64,000 bases of DNA from an uncultured Nitrosomonas sp. (GTDB lineage Bacteria; Pseudomonadota; Gammaproteobacteria; Burkholderiales; Nitrosomonadaceae), in assembly GCA_902826055.1 (NCBI GenBank), contig CADEDJ010000004.1:47621-111620 (forward strand), in the 5' to 3' direction. The translations under genes and the position numbers were made by a program. The notes beneath the pieces were generated by a model. That model was given only the letters and a program-made list of their open reading frames with translations. It ran no database searches and was not told the origin of the DNA. Positions 46,514 through 56,237 of this stretch are shown here, one piece after another. The stretch's first letter is position 1. Each line of letters starts with the position of its first letter.

Positions 46514-48060
46514 TGCACGCAAATCTTCGCTTCTACCTTCTGGTTATCCTTGTCATGGGACTTGGCGTAGGTTTGATCTTATACAAACATTTCATCTTGG
46601 GATTTCCATTATTACCGGATGACAAAACACCAGTATGGACGATCGAAGCCAAGATCGATTTTAGTGCACGCGGCGGTCCAGTGGTGGTGTCGTTTGCGTT
46701 ACCTCCCGAAACTCCGGACATCGTTATCATCAAAGAAGATTTTGCCTCGCCTGATTACGGCTTTAGCCAATTAACTTCCCCATCGGGTCGGCGGGCGCAA
46801 TGGAGCAAAAGGGCTGTAAAAGGTGCACAAACCACTTATTACCGCCTAAGTTTGTATGAAACGGATCAAATCACTTCTTCCATTGCAGCCGATCTTCCAT
46901 CCGAACCGGAAAAACCGGAATTTGACGAAGTACTCAATACAGCTGCGATTACATTGCTGGATCAAGTACGCAACCGATCAGCAAACACAGAAATATTTAC
47001 GCGCGAATTGATTACTGCGTTAAATTCCAAAGTGCCTAGTCAGAATCAAAGTCTATTGCTGAGTGAACGCTCCAGTGACGATTACAAAACGCACTTGATT
47101 ATTAATTTGCTTGCAATGGAAGGCATCAGCGCACGCATCGTTCGCGGTCTTTATTTAGAAGATGGCCGGCGCAGGCAATCATTGACCAACTTTGTAGAAG
47201 TGTATATTGGCGGACAATGGTTACTGTTTAATCAAAACTCCGGCATACATGGCAAACCGGAAAATTTCTTGATCTGGCAGCGAGGCGATGAATCTTTGCT
47301 GGATGTAGTGGGCGGCAAGAATTCCCAAATCTCGTTTTCCATCATTAAAAACTTTCAATCCACGAGAAATCTGGTAGTGCGCGACAGCATGAGCAAACAA
47401 GCCGGCATTATCGATTTTTCTATTTACAGTTTGCCCATTGAGCAGCAAAACGCATTTAAAATGATTCTGTTACTACCGATCGGCGCACTGATTGTAGTCA
47501 TTATGCGCCTGCTGATCGGCCTTCGCACTTCCGGCACGTTCATGCCGATTTTGATCGCATTAGCGCTGATACAGACAACATTACTTACCGGCATTGTCAT
47601 TTTTCTGACTGTAGTCGGCACCGGGCTATTAATCCGCTCGTATTTATCACGCCTGAATCTATTGTTTGTAGCGCGAATATCGGCGGTTATCATCGTGGTA
47701 ATCGTCATTATGGCAAGCATCAGTATCATTAGTAACAAACTTGGGCTCGATCAAGCTCTGACTGTTACTTTCTTCCCGATGATCATTCTGTCATGGACTA
47801 TCGAGCGTATGTCGGTACTGTGGGAAGAAGACGGTCCAAGGGAGGTGCTGATCCAGGGTGGCGGCAGCCTGCTGACGGCTGTCATTGCCTATCTGTTTAT
47901 GAGCAATCGCACCATAGAATATCTGAGTTTTAATTTTCCTGAATTGATGCTGGTGAATCTCGCATTCATTCTACTCCTAGGCCAATATACCGGTTATCGG
48001 CTGTCCGAACTGTACCGCTTTCATTCGCTGGAAAGACGCAATGTTTCTGGCAAGTCCTAA
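46513..48060 (+). CDS. Inactive transglutaminase-like protein fused to 7TM domain
   Basis: 515 residues. N-terminal helix (about 5-25), a periplasmic transglutaminase-like region (about 150-270) in which the Cys-His-Asp triad is not evident, then about seven transmembrane helices from residue 315 (ILLLPIGALIVVIMRLLIGL). It belongs to the UUP1/7TM-transglut pair family. Middle gene of the operon; shares TAATG with the gene before and overlaps the following gene by 20 bp. Confidence 0.82.
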   Translation: MHANLRFYLLVILVMGLGVGLILYKHFILGFPLLPDDKTPVWTIEAKIDFSARGGPVVVSFALPPETPDIVIIKEDFASPDYGFSQLTSPSGRRAQWSKRAVKGAQTTYYRLSLYETDQITSSIAADLPSEPEKPEFDEVLNTAAITLLDQVRNRSANTEIFTRELITALNSKVPSQNQSLLLSERSSDDYKTHLIINLLAMEGISARIVRGLYLEDGRRRQSLTNFVEVYIGGQWLLFNQNSGIHGKPENFLIWQRGDESLLDVVGGKNSQISFSIIKNFQSTRNLVVRDSMSKQAGIIDFSIYSLPIEQQNAFKMILLLPIGALIVVIMRLLIGLRTSGTFMPILIALALIQTTLLTGIVIFLTVVGTGLLIRSYLSRLNLLFVARISAVIIVVIVIMASISIISNKLGLDQALTVTFFPMIILSWTIERMSVLWEEDGPREVLIQGGGSLLTAVIAYLFMSNRTIEYLSFNFPELMLVNLAFILLLGQYTGYRLSELYRFHSLERRNVSGKS

Positions 48061-49039
48061 AAAGCTCAGAAGCTTTGGCATCATCGGGATGAACCAAAGA
48101 AACTTTGGTTTGATTTCCCGTTACAACCCCCGTCATTTATACCCACTGGTCGATGATAAATTAAAAACCAAGCTGCTGGCGCAACAAGCGGGTATCACTG
48201 TACCTAAACTGCTCGGCACGCTACATTATCAACATGATGTCAAACTACTGAAAGAAATACTGCATCCTTATGATCAGTTTGTCATCAAACCTGTGAAGGG
48301 CAGTGGCGGCAAGGGTATTCTGGTCATTACCCAACATGACCATAATTTGTATTTTAAGCCCAGTGGCGATGCCATACAGTTAGCGGATATTGAACGTCAC
48401 GTTTCCAATATTCTGAGTGGTCTTCACAGTCTGGGCGGCAAGCCCGATAGCGTCATGATTGAATCGCTGATACAACTGGATCCGGTTTTTTCCGACTATA
48501 GTTACGAAGGCATTCCTGATATCCGCATTATCGTTTTCCGCGGCTATCCCATCATGGCGATGCTACGATTGACCACTCATGCGTCCGATGGCAAGGCCAA
48601 TCTTCATCAAGGTGCAGTGGGCGTGGGCATTGATATTGGAACGGGCGGCGCATTACATGCTGTCCAATTCGGTGAAACGGTTTTGCACCATCCTGACACG
48701 CGCAAAACTTTTTCAGAATTAGCCATTCCTCATTGGGACAAATTGTTGCAGCTAGCCGCCGCTTGTTATGAAATGACAGGTTTAGGTTACTTGGGTGCAG
48801 ATCTGGTATTAGATCGAGATCAAGGCCCCATGATCATTGAACTAAATGCCCGTCCCGGCTTATCCATTCAAGTGGCTAATTATGCAGGGTTGGCCCCAAG
48901 AGTTGCTGTCATTGAAGCACTTAAAGCTATCGACCCAAATCCGCAAACACGGGTCACGTTCAGCAAAACACAATTTTCTGCAGCCGCAAAGCCCCATACA
49001 CCGCGCCTGCAGCACACACGATGCGATGATCCTCGCTAA
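48041..49039 (+). CDS. Alpha-L-glutamate ligase-related ATP-grasp protein
   Basis: 332 residues, RimK-like ATP-grasp fold: FVIKPVKGSGGKGILVIT (ATP phosphate loop), RIIVFRGYPIMAMLRL and IIELNARPGLSIQVANYAG (metal-binding ELNARPG). Predicted to ligate an amino acid to a carboxylate substrate. The aspartic protease-7TM-ATP-grasp trio recurs in proteobacteria; substrate and purpose are not known from sequence. Confidence 0.85.
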   Translation: MFLASPKKLRSFGIIGMNQRNFGLISRYNPRHLYPLVDDKLKTKLLAQQAGITVPKLLGTLHYQHDVKLLKEILHPYDQFVIKPVKGSGGKGILVITQHDHNLYFKPSGDAIQLADIERHVSNILSGLHSLGGKPDSVMIESLIQLDPVFSDYSYEGIPDIRIIVFRGYPIMAMLRLTTHASDGKANLHQGAVGVGIDIGTGGALHAVQFGETVLHHPDTRKTFSELAIPHWDKLLQLAAACYEMTGLGYLGADLVLDRDQGPMIIELNARPGLSIQVANYAGLAPRVAVIEALKAIDPNPQTRVTFSKTQFSAAAKPHTPRLQHTRCDDPR

Positions 49040-49144
49040 TACTAATACTTTGGGTGGGTACTGTGAGAGAAATTTACTGCGGATTGATTAGCAAATTCGC
49101 CGGCACTATCTAACGGCACAGCAACTCACTTATTCAAAATGTCT

Positions 49145-50806
49145 CTAATCACCTGAATTGACAACCACTTTATTGCGCCCTCTTTGTTTTGCCTGATACA
49201 GCGCCTTATCTGCAGCTTCGCTCAGACTGGCGACGTCAGGAAAATGTGCAAGATCCGCAATGCCACAACTAAAATTCACTGAAAATTCATCATCATGGCT
49301 CAGATGCAGCAGATGTGAGAAAACATTGCGTATTTCATCGATTACTTTTGCGGCTGAAATTGCATCGGTATCATTCATAATGACAGCAAATTCTTCTCCG
49401 CCATAACGCCCAACGATATCTGTTTCCCGCAAACGCTGTTTAAGCAGTCTCGCCAGGCTCTTAATAACGCGGTCGCCCGCAGCATGGCCATAGGTATCAT
49501 TGATTTTCTTAAAGAAATCAATATCGATCATGGCAAATGATAGGGGTGTATTCAACCGGCTCGAACGCACCACTTCTCGTGCCAGTTCTTCTTTTATCGC
49601 AGTATGATTCAACAAACCGGTCAAGCCATCATGAATCACCAACGATCGTATCGAACGGGCTCGGGTTACACGTGATGTAATAGATGAAATCAAGTACGCG
49701 GGATCAATCGGTTTTACGAGAAAATCATCACCACATAGATTCATGGCCTCAGGCTGCGTACTGAAATCATTCTCAGTTGCCAGATAAACGATAGGGGTGC
49801 TGAAGAAATCATCCATTTGACGAATAACTCTTGTCAATTCAATACCATTGCAACCAGGCATATACAAATCCATCAAAATGATATCAGGATTAAAATCACT
49901 CAATTTTTCCAGTAATTCCATCGGATTTGATACAACTTTCACGATCATTTCGGCTTGCTCCAGTATTGCGGTGTAATACGCCAGTACTGTCGCGCTATCA
50001 TCCACAATCAGAACACGAAAAGGCTCCTGGATTTGCGATGCGGTAATCAAATCAAGCTGATCGATCAATTCCGTAGAATTGATCGGTTTGGTAAAGTAAG
50101 CGACGCTGCCGGCACGTACAGCCCCCAGCCTATACACCATATCATCGTGCACGGAAATAAAAATCACTCGTACCGGCAGGGCTAAATCGCGCTGAACCTT
50201 TTCCATGAAATGAATACCGCCCATCTTGTCTTCAGGAAATTCAACATCCATAAGAATGATCGCATGCGGCCTATGCTGAATAGCCGTATGGAATTTGTCT
50301 AAATGGTTAAATACTTCTACTTCATAACCATAATATCGCAACTGCAATGCAAGTTCTTGTGCCGCCTCAGCATCATCTTCCACCACAAATATTAAATTTG
50401 AATCATTTGGATTGGGTAAGTATGCATGCTCTTCAATAACGACAGCACTATTTTTGGATGGCACCAACCCTTCTTCAACAGAGATTTTTTTAAGCTCCTG
50501 GATTTGCTGAAGGATATGAGTAGCATATGTGGGATCTGCTGATGCTTCTCTTTGCATTAAGCTTTTAAGCGTTTGTTCCAATATCCCAGCTTTATTGCTT
50601 AGATCAGGATAACCAAATGTTTTGCCATTGCTTACTAAATTATGCACAGCACGATGCAGTTCTTGCAAAGTTCTCATATTCCACTGCGTTTGCAATTTAC
50701 TCCACAAGACTTCAATTTCAGTTACTTTGTCTGGTAGCTCTTGTGCAAATGAATCTAGCAACAAACACATTTTTTCCTGGAATTCTTTGTGCTCTTTAGT
50801 ATGCAT
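49145..50806 (-). CDS. Two-receiver response regulator diguanylate cyclase (Hpt-REC-REC-GGDEF)
   Basis: 553 residues. N-terminal helical Hpt-like region (HRAVHNLVSNGKTFGYPDL, H55 candidate), REC1 about 137-255 with phosphoacceptor D187 (LMDVEF), REC2 about 264-378 with D313 (LMDLYMP), GGDEF about 385-550 with active GGEEF (469-473) and an inhibitory I-site RETD (460-463) exactly five residues before it. Makes c-di-GMP, feedback-inhibited. Single gene; no cognate kinase is adjacent. Confidence 0.92.
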   Translation of the reverse strand: MHTKEHKEFQEKMCLLLDSFAQELPDKVTEIEVLWSKLQTQWNMRTLQELHRAVHNLVSNGKTFGYPDLSNKAGILEQTLKSLMQREASADPTYATHILQQIQELKKISVEEGLVPSKNSAVVIEEHAYLPNPNDSNLIFVVEDDAEAAQELALQLRYYGYEVEVFNHLDKFHTAIQHRPHAIILMDVEFPEDKMGGIHFMEKVQRDLALPVRVIFISVHDDMVYRLGAVRAGSVAYFTKPINSTELIDQLDLITASQIQEPFRVLIVDDSATVLAYYTAILEQAEMIVKVVSNPMELLEKLSDFNPDIILMDLYMPGCNGIELTRVIRQMDDFFSTPIVYLATENDFSTQPEAMNLCGDDFLVKPIDPAYLISSITSRVTRARSIRSLVIHDGLTGLLNHTAIKEELAREVVRSSRLNTPLSFAMIDIDFFKKINDTYGHAAGDRVIKSLARLLKQRLRETDIVGRYGGEEFAVIMNDTDAISAAKVIDEIRNVFSHLLHLSHDDEFSVNFSCGIADLAHFPDVASLSEAADKALYQAKQRGRNKVVVNSGD

Positions 50807-51217
50807 GATAGTATGCCCGAGTTGTGCAATCCCAACGATTAGTTACGTGAGATCAAAGTTTATAAACACCTGCGATCATTTCAGAAATTCCAGTATTTTG
50901 CAATTTCATAGTAGATGCAACCATAGCGAGTATAGCAACAGTTTTAAGTACTTTTCACAATTATAATTCCCTTTCGCAGGGGACGATTGTATAAAAATAA
51001 TAGTGACTCACTCTTTATTTATTGCTTTAAACCTAAACATCCATCATTCAACACCTTCTCTGGATAATTTTTATCATAATCTATAACCGTGCTACTTTGG
51101 CAAAAAAATGAGGTAAATGCCGCGATATTACATGCAAATTCGTTCCATACTTTATCGTTTTTGCTTATTAAAAATACCTTACTCGCCACCTCATCACTCT
51201 TTCAATCTTAAAATGCC
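50807..51217. other. Intergenic region between divergent GGDEF and hydrolase genes
   Basis: 411 bp, AT-rich, no coding frame of substance, no repeat recognised. Holds the promoters of both flanking genes. Confidence 0.55.
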
Positions 51218-52090
51218 ATGTTGCATAAACTTGCTATTCAAATCTTCGCTTGTTTCCTTGCAATCCTGTTAGGCATTTTTGCTATTGGTGCATTATTGAC
51301 CGGACCGGCGCCTAGTGCGGTGGGCAGCCTTTCAGTGGATTTTCCGGTTGAATCAATACAAATTCCTGTTGCGAATGGATCTACAGTTTACGGCTGGCTA
51401 TCTTATGGAATCCCCGGGGGTAGTGTCGTGCTACTGATCCATTCGATGCGTAGTAATCGGCTTGAAATGTTGAGCCGAGCCAGATTTCTAAGATCACAGG
51501 GCTATACTGTTCTTCTCATTGATCTCCATGCTCATGGCGAAACGATGGGAAATAGAATTACCTTTGGTTTACGGGAATCAGAGAGCGTCACTGCTTCTGT
51601 GGCTTTTCTACGCGAAACTTTCCCGCACGAACGCATAGGTGCCATCGGCGCTTCTTTAGGTGCTGCAGCTATAGTACTCGCTAAACAGGATTTAAAACTA
51701 CATGCAGTTATTCTCGAATCTCTCCATCCAACCATCGAAGAAGCCATCGATAACCGTCTCAAACTTCACTTTGGACAATATGGATCCGTACTTTTGCCGT
51801 TGATGCTGGCACAATTATCTTTTTACCTGGGTGTTCCGGTAGATGAATTAAGTCCAATCACTCACATCAATCACTTAAATTCACCGCTATTATTTATTTC
51901 CGGCACCAACGATGCCCATACCACAAAATCAGAAACCGAGCGTCTTTTTTCTGCAGCCAACTCCCCTAAAGAATTATGGATTGTGCCAGGTGCTGGACAT
52001 TTCAATATGCATAGCTATATTGGTAAGGAATACGAGAAACAGGTTAGTGCCTTTTTATCAAAATATTTACGTCCGCAGGTCAATAACTAA
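51218..52090 (+). CDS. Alpha/beta hydrolase with N-terminal membrane anchor
   Basis: 290 residues. Helix at 5-28, then an alpha/beta-hydrolase core: LLIHSMRSNRLEM (oxyanion), nucleophile Ser in IGAIGASLGAAAIV, acid in FISGTNDAH and catalytic His in IVPGAGHFNMH. Serine hydrolase of unknown substrate, anchored in the inner membrane facing outward. The ATG is preceded by only a weak ribosome site. Confidence 0.85.
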   Translation: MLHKLAIQIFACFLAILLGIFAIGALLTGPAPSAVGSLSVDFPVESIQIPVANGSTVYGWLSYGIPGGSVVLLIHSMRSNRLEMLSRARFLRSQGYTVLLIDLHAHGETMGNRITFGLRESESVTASVAFLRETFPHERIGAIGASLGAAAIVLAKQDLKLHAVILESLHPTIEEAIDNRLKLHFGQYGSVLLPLMLAQLSFYLGVPVDELSPITHINHLNSPLLFISGTNDAHTTKSETERLFSAANSPKELWIVPGAGHFNMHSYIGKEYEKQVSAFLSKYLRPQVNN

Positions 52091-52207
52091 CTAAATAAAT
52101 TTATCTCCCAAAATCATATGCCCAGCCCCAACGAAAAGATTGTGATAAAGTGGCAAGATACTATTGCAACATTATATTTTTTACGGATTTAATGCCAGGA
52201 CTAAATA

Positions 52208-52648
52208 ATGAATCTCTACCAGAATATTCTACTTGCTATCGATTTCTCTGAACATGGTCATTATGTTGCCCAAAAAGCCCGGCAGTTTGCCGACCAATTT
52301 TCCGCGCAGCTCCACATCATTCATGTATTAGATAATATCCCCATGCCTGATACACCTTATGGCACAGTGATTCCATTACAAGAAGATTCAGCTTACGACC
52401 TATTAGAAATAAAGAAAAACAAATTCATACAACTCGCTGATCAATTAAGCATTGCGCCTACGCGCCGCTGGATGGTATGGGGCGCACCTCAAGAGGAAAT
52501 CACCAGACTTGCGGTACAAGAACATATTGATCTGATTATTGTTGGCTCACACGAACTGCATGGACTGGGTGTGTTGATGGGTTCAACCGCCAAAGATGTT
52601 TTATACCACGCCAATTGCGATGTGCTAGCAATCCACATCAAAGATTAA
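52208..52648 (+). CDS. Universal stress protein UspA family
   Basis: 146 residues. NILLAIDFSEHGHYVAQKAR at the N-terminus and VGSHELHGLGVLMGSTAKDV at the C-terminus (GS-x9-GS-type ATP-binding loop). Single-domain, cytoplasmic. Convergent with bamD, 24 bp apart. Confidence 0.92.
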   Translation: MNLYQNILLAIDFSEHGHYVAQKARQFADQFSAQLHIIHVLDNIPMPDTPYGTVIPLQEDSAYDLLEIKKNKFIQLADQLSIAPTRRWMVWGAPQEEITRLAVQEHIDLIIVGSHELHGLGVLMGSTAKDVLYHANCDVLAIHIKD

Positions 52649-52672
52649 TAAAAGCTGCAAACGGCCCGGCAA

Positions 52673-53476
52673 TTACTTCCAGAATTTCCACCATGGCCTA
52701 GTGTCTATCTCTGGCAATTCTTGCAAAAAGTGGGTGTCGGGAAAATTTAAACGCATAACACGCTCGGCATCATCGCGTAAATCATACAACTCCAATTCCT
52801 CATAAGCTTTGACCATGATATACAGCGCTTCTTCAGTAGCAGGTGTACGGGGATATTCTTTAACAGCATTTTGAGCACGGTTAGCCGCAGCAATATACGC
52901 TTTACGCTTCATATAGTAGCGTGCAATATGAATTTCACTCATCGCCACGGCATTCACCAGATAAGCCATGCGCTGTTTAGCATCCGCTGCATATTTGCTT
53001 TCCGGAAAACGCGCCACCAATTCCTTGAAGTTCTCAAAGGATTCTTGTGATGCTTTGGAGTCGCGTTCACTCATATCTTGCCTGAGCGGGCCTTTTAGCA
53101 AAAACCCCATCATTCCCCAATTATCGTTAAAACTTGCCAACCCCTTGATATAGTATGCATAATCCACATTTGCATGATTCGGATGTAATTTGATAAATCG
53201 ATCTGCTGCGGTAATGGCTGAAGCGGGCTCTTCATTTTTATAGTGTGCATAGGCGGTCTCGAGCTGCGCTTGTTGGGCTATTCGACCATAAGGATACCGT
53301 GCTTCCAAAGATTCATACAGTTTAATGGCCGCAGTATAATTACCTTCATTCAGCTTTTCTTTTGCTTCCGAATAAAATTTATTAGCAGACCAATCCTGCT
53401 GATCTACTTGGCGATCCGACAATAAACCACAGGCTGATAAACCAAACACGAGAATTAACACTAAACGACGTAACAT
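52673..53476 (-). CDS. bamD: Outer membrane assembly lipoprotein BamD
   Basis: About 267 residues from MLRRLVLILVFGLSACGLL, which gives a proper lipobox with Cys at about 16; upstream ATGs at 53488 and 53497 are alternatives. Five TPR-like repeats follow (NYTAAIKLYESLEARYPYGR, ASAITAADRFIKLHPNHANV). BamD is an essential part of the Bam complex that inserts beta-barrels. The start ATG overlaps by two bases with the start ATG of rluD on the other strand. Confidence 0.94.
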   Translation of the reverse strand: MLRRLVLILVFGLSACGLLSDRQVDQQDWSANKFYSEAKEKLNEGNYTAAIKLYESLEARYPYGRIAQQAQLETAYAHYKNEEPASAITAADRFIKLHPNHANVDYAYYIKGLASFNDNWGMMGFLLKGPLRQDMSERDSKASQESFENFKELVARFPESKYAADAKQRMAYLVNAVAMSEIHIARYYMKRKAYIAAANRAQNAVKEYPRTPATEEALYIMVKAYEELELYDLRDDAERVMRLNFPDTHFLQELPEIDTRPWWKFWK

Positions 53477-54497
53477 GACGAATTCCATAAAAGACAATGA
53501 TAGCTCTGACGATTATAACGTAAAGGCATTGCCACAAGCACCCATCACCGAATCGCCACCAACCTGCATCAATTTAACGATTCCAAGTGATCATGCAGGC
53601 CTTCGTCTTGATCAAGCGCTAGCAAAACTTTTACCCAACTGGTCACGTAGCCGCCTGCAATCATGGATTAATAATAATTGTGTCACTATCGACGGTAAAA
53701 CCCCTACTAGTAAACAGAAAATATGGGGCAGCGAACAAATTGTAATTTTACCTATGGACTATACCGCCAACTCAGTCCACACCGCTGAAAATATTCATTT
53801 AGAAATCATTTATGAAGATGAATCCCTGATCATTATTAATAAACCTGCCGGCTTAGTAACTCATCCTGGAAATGGTAACTGGCAAGGCACTATGCTCAAT
53901 GCATTGTTGCATCATGCACCGCAACTGCAAAACATACCACGTGCCGGCATTGTGCATCGCTTGGATAAAAACACCAGCGGCTTGCTGGTCGTAGCAAAAA
54001 CCATTGCAGCACAAATCAGTCTTGTACGCCAGCTCCAACACCATACGGTTAAGCGGGATTACCTCGCATTAGTACTGGGAAAAGTTGAGCAAAGCGGTAC
54101 CGTTGATGCGCCGATCGGACGACACCCGGTTCATCGCACCAAAATGTCAATCCATGCAGGCGGTAAACCGGCACGGACACACTATCAAGCGCTAGAAGTT
54201 CTTGAGGGCTGCACATTGTTACGTTGCAGCCTGGAAACAGGCCGTACCCATCAAATTCGTGTACATATGAATGCCATTGGACATCCACTGGTAGGCGATC
54301 CGGTTTATAGCGGCAAACCTAGAAATATTCGCCAATTGGCGAATGAAATACTTACAAATTTTTCCCGGCAAGCTTTACACGCCCAAAAACTTGTACTGAC
54401 TCACCCCGAAACTCAGCAAAGTCTAGAATGGGAAATCAACATACCCGATGATATGGAAAAATTACTCCGGCAGTTACGAGCTCTCGATAAAAAATAA
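53475..54497 (+). CDS. rluD: 23S rRNA pseudouridine synthase RluD
   Basis: 340 residues. S4 domain about 38-90 (GLRLDQALAKLLPNWSRSRL), RluA-type catalytic domain with AGIVHRLDKNTSGLLVVAKT (catalytic Asp). Modifies U1911, U1915 and U1917 in helix 69 and aids 50S assembly. The start is back to back with bamD (CATG), so each promoter lies in the other gene unless rluD starts later. Confidence 0.94.
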   Translation: MTNSIKDNDSSDDYNVKALPQAPITESPPTCINLTIPSDHAGLRLDQALAKLLPNWSRSRLQSWINNNCVTIDGKTPTSKQKIWGSEQIVILPMDYTANSVHTAENIHLEIIYEDESLIIINKPAGLVTHPGNGNWQGTMLNALLHHAPQLQNIPRAGIVHRLDKNTSGLLVVAKTIAAQISLVRQLQHHTVKRDYLALVLGKVEQSGTVDAPIGRHPVHRTKMSIHAGGKPARTHYQALEVLEGCTLLRCSLETGRTHQIRVHMNAIGHPLVGDPVYSGKPRNIRQLANEILTNFSRQALHAQKLVLTHPETQQSLEWEINIPDDMEKLLRQLRALDKK

Positions 54498-54538
54498 TAA
54501 ACCCGCCTTTTACTTTTAAGCAGCTTCTTTATTTTAAA

Positions 54539-54564
54539 AAAAATGCGCCAATAGGCGCATTTTT
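54539..54564. terminator. Bidirectional terminator between rluD and porin gene
   Basis: AAAAATGCGCC / GGCGCATTTTT stem with loop AATA. A and T runs on both sides suit termination of the convergent genes rluD and porin. Confidence 0.88.
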
Positions 54565-54598
54565 CATGTCTCATAAAACATATCAACTGATAGCTATT

Positions 54599-55996
54599 TT
54601 AGAAGGGTAGTATTGCGTCCAACGAGAAAAGAATCTGATCTTTATTACCGCCAAAAGGCCGATAAGCAGACGCTTGTAGCGATTCATGCAATGCATCGAC
54701 GCGATCATAACGAATATTAGGACGAATATTCAATTGCTTGAATCCTTTCCAACCTGTATTCAATGTTCTGAGCGCTTTCCAATTGGCGCCGATAGTAACC
54801 GCATAATAGTCTGCAGGTGTACTGGTACCAAGTAAACCGATGTTGCTAGCGTAACTGGTTCCAAGATGATTGGTGGCTGCAGTTACTCTTCCCGGTGCAA
54901 AAACCCGGAAACCATCACGGTCGCGAAACCATTCTGCTCGAACACCAACCGATAAAGCAGGGGTCAAATCATAGTAAAAATGCGAATTAACGCCATACCA
55001 TTCCGCGTCTTTGACAACACCAGCATAGACATTATTTGCCAGTAACACGTTATCCGCGAAACCGTGGTCATGTTGCAAAATCAAATGCGTTCTATCTGTG
55101 AATTGATGTTTAAAAACAATGCTATACATTCCCCAAAAACTGCTATTGCGAGTCGAAGTCGTGCTTCCGGTACCGCTAACATTAAATGAAGTCTTTTGAT
55201 TGTCACTGGTCCAGGTCACGCCACCTATACCACCCCAATTCTCCATTTGCTTATCGAAATTACCATCCCATCCACCCGTTCCGCTTCCACCAATCGTACC
55301 TGCCATGGCGGTAAAATTTTTCGTAATCGTATAATTACCCAATACCCCGGTATGCGTGAAAGGTTCGCCATATTGCATGGTATAAGCATGGCTATAGAAG
55401 AAGTTATTCGGTGCAGGAACCGATTCAAAACCAATCGGCGTATAAAAATGGCCGACTTTAACATTCAATCCATTACCCAAAGGCGCATAAACTTCCGCAA
55501 ATGCTTGAGGAATGGCGATACCATAGGTGCGGCTGGAATTACAACATATGTCCAAATCCCAATTGCCACGATCAGCCAGTGGCCTACCATTATTCACGTC
55601 AAACGCGGGATTACCATAAGCTTGCGTAAAAATCGCATCGGTACCGAATAAAAAATCCGCCCGGAAACCAATATCCCAACCTTTGCCTTCTGTTTTTACC
55701 GCACGCTCCAGGTAGAAATTCAGTTGATTCAACTGAAATCTATTGGCTTGATCGGAAAACGTTACTGGTCCATTGAATCCATGCACAGAACTGGGATTAT
55801 ATGTAGCGCCGCCATGAACCCAACCACCCGCTGTAATGCCTGTACTTTTCAGTGCCTCCATGAAACTATTACTGGTACTTTTTGCTGTAGAACTTGTCAC
55901 CGTACTGGCATGAACAGCGGATAAATTTAAGCCTGTCAGTAGCAGTCCTCCCGCCACTGCATGAATCATCCGATTCGTTTTTAATTTATATTTCAT
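54599..55996 (-). CDS. Outer membrane beta-barrel porin (BBP2/OmpL-like)
   Basis: 465 residues. Signal peptide to VHASTV (about 31). The mature chain shows alternating strands and aromatic girdles (LNQLNFYLERAV, GFRADFLFGTDAIFTQAYG, VKVGHFYTPIGFESVPAPNN, FSHAYTMQYGEPFTHTGVLG-like) and ends in the outer-membrane signature ILFSLDAILPF with C-terminal Phe. Matches the 'putative beta-barrel porin-2' family. Substrate unknown. Confidence 0.85.
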   Translation of the reverse strand: MKYKLKTNRMIHAVAGGLLLTGLNLSAVHASTVTSSTAKSTSNSFMEALKSTGITAGGWVHGGATYNPSSVHGFNGPVTFSDQANRFQLNQLNFYLERAVKTEGKGWDIGFRADFLFGTDAIFTQAYGNPAFDVNNGRPLADRGNWDLDICCNSSRTYGIAIPQAFAEVYAPLGNGLNVKVGHFYTPIGFESVPAPNNFFYSHAYTMQYGEPFTHTGVLGNYTITKNFTAMAGTIGGSGTGGWDGNFDKQMENWGGIGGVTWTSDNQKTSFNVSGTGSTTSTRNSSFWGMYSIVFKHQFTDRTHLILQHDHGFADNVLLANNVYAGVVKDAEWYGVNSHFYYDLTPALSVGVRAEWFRDRDGFRVFAPGRVTAATNHLGTSYASNIGLLGTSTPADYYAVTIGANWKALRTLNTGWKGFKQLNIRPNIRYDRVDALHESLQASAYRPFGGNKDQILFSLDAILPF

Positions 55997-56237
55997 TGCT
56001 CCCCCTAACGATTATTTAACGAGCCATAGCATTCTTCGCGCTATGTAAATAGGCACTATCAGAGCATAAACAAAACCCTAGCACCTACGTGGACAGACTC
56101 TATCACTGAATCCTTAGAATGGTCAACGTAAACAAACGGGTAAAGCAATCTTGCACAAAAAATACAACACTCCCACTAACATTCGCTCCAATAAAGCGAA
56201 TAAGCCGTTTCCCATTACATCTACCGCTTTATTTGGC

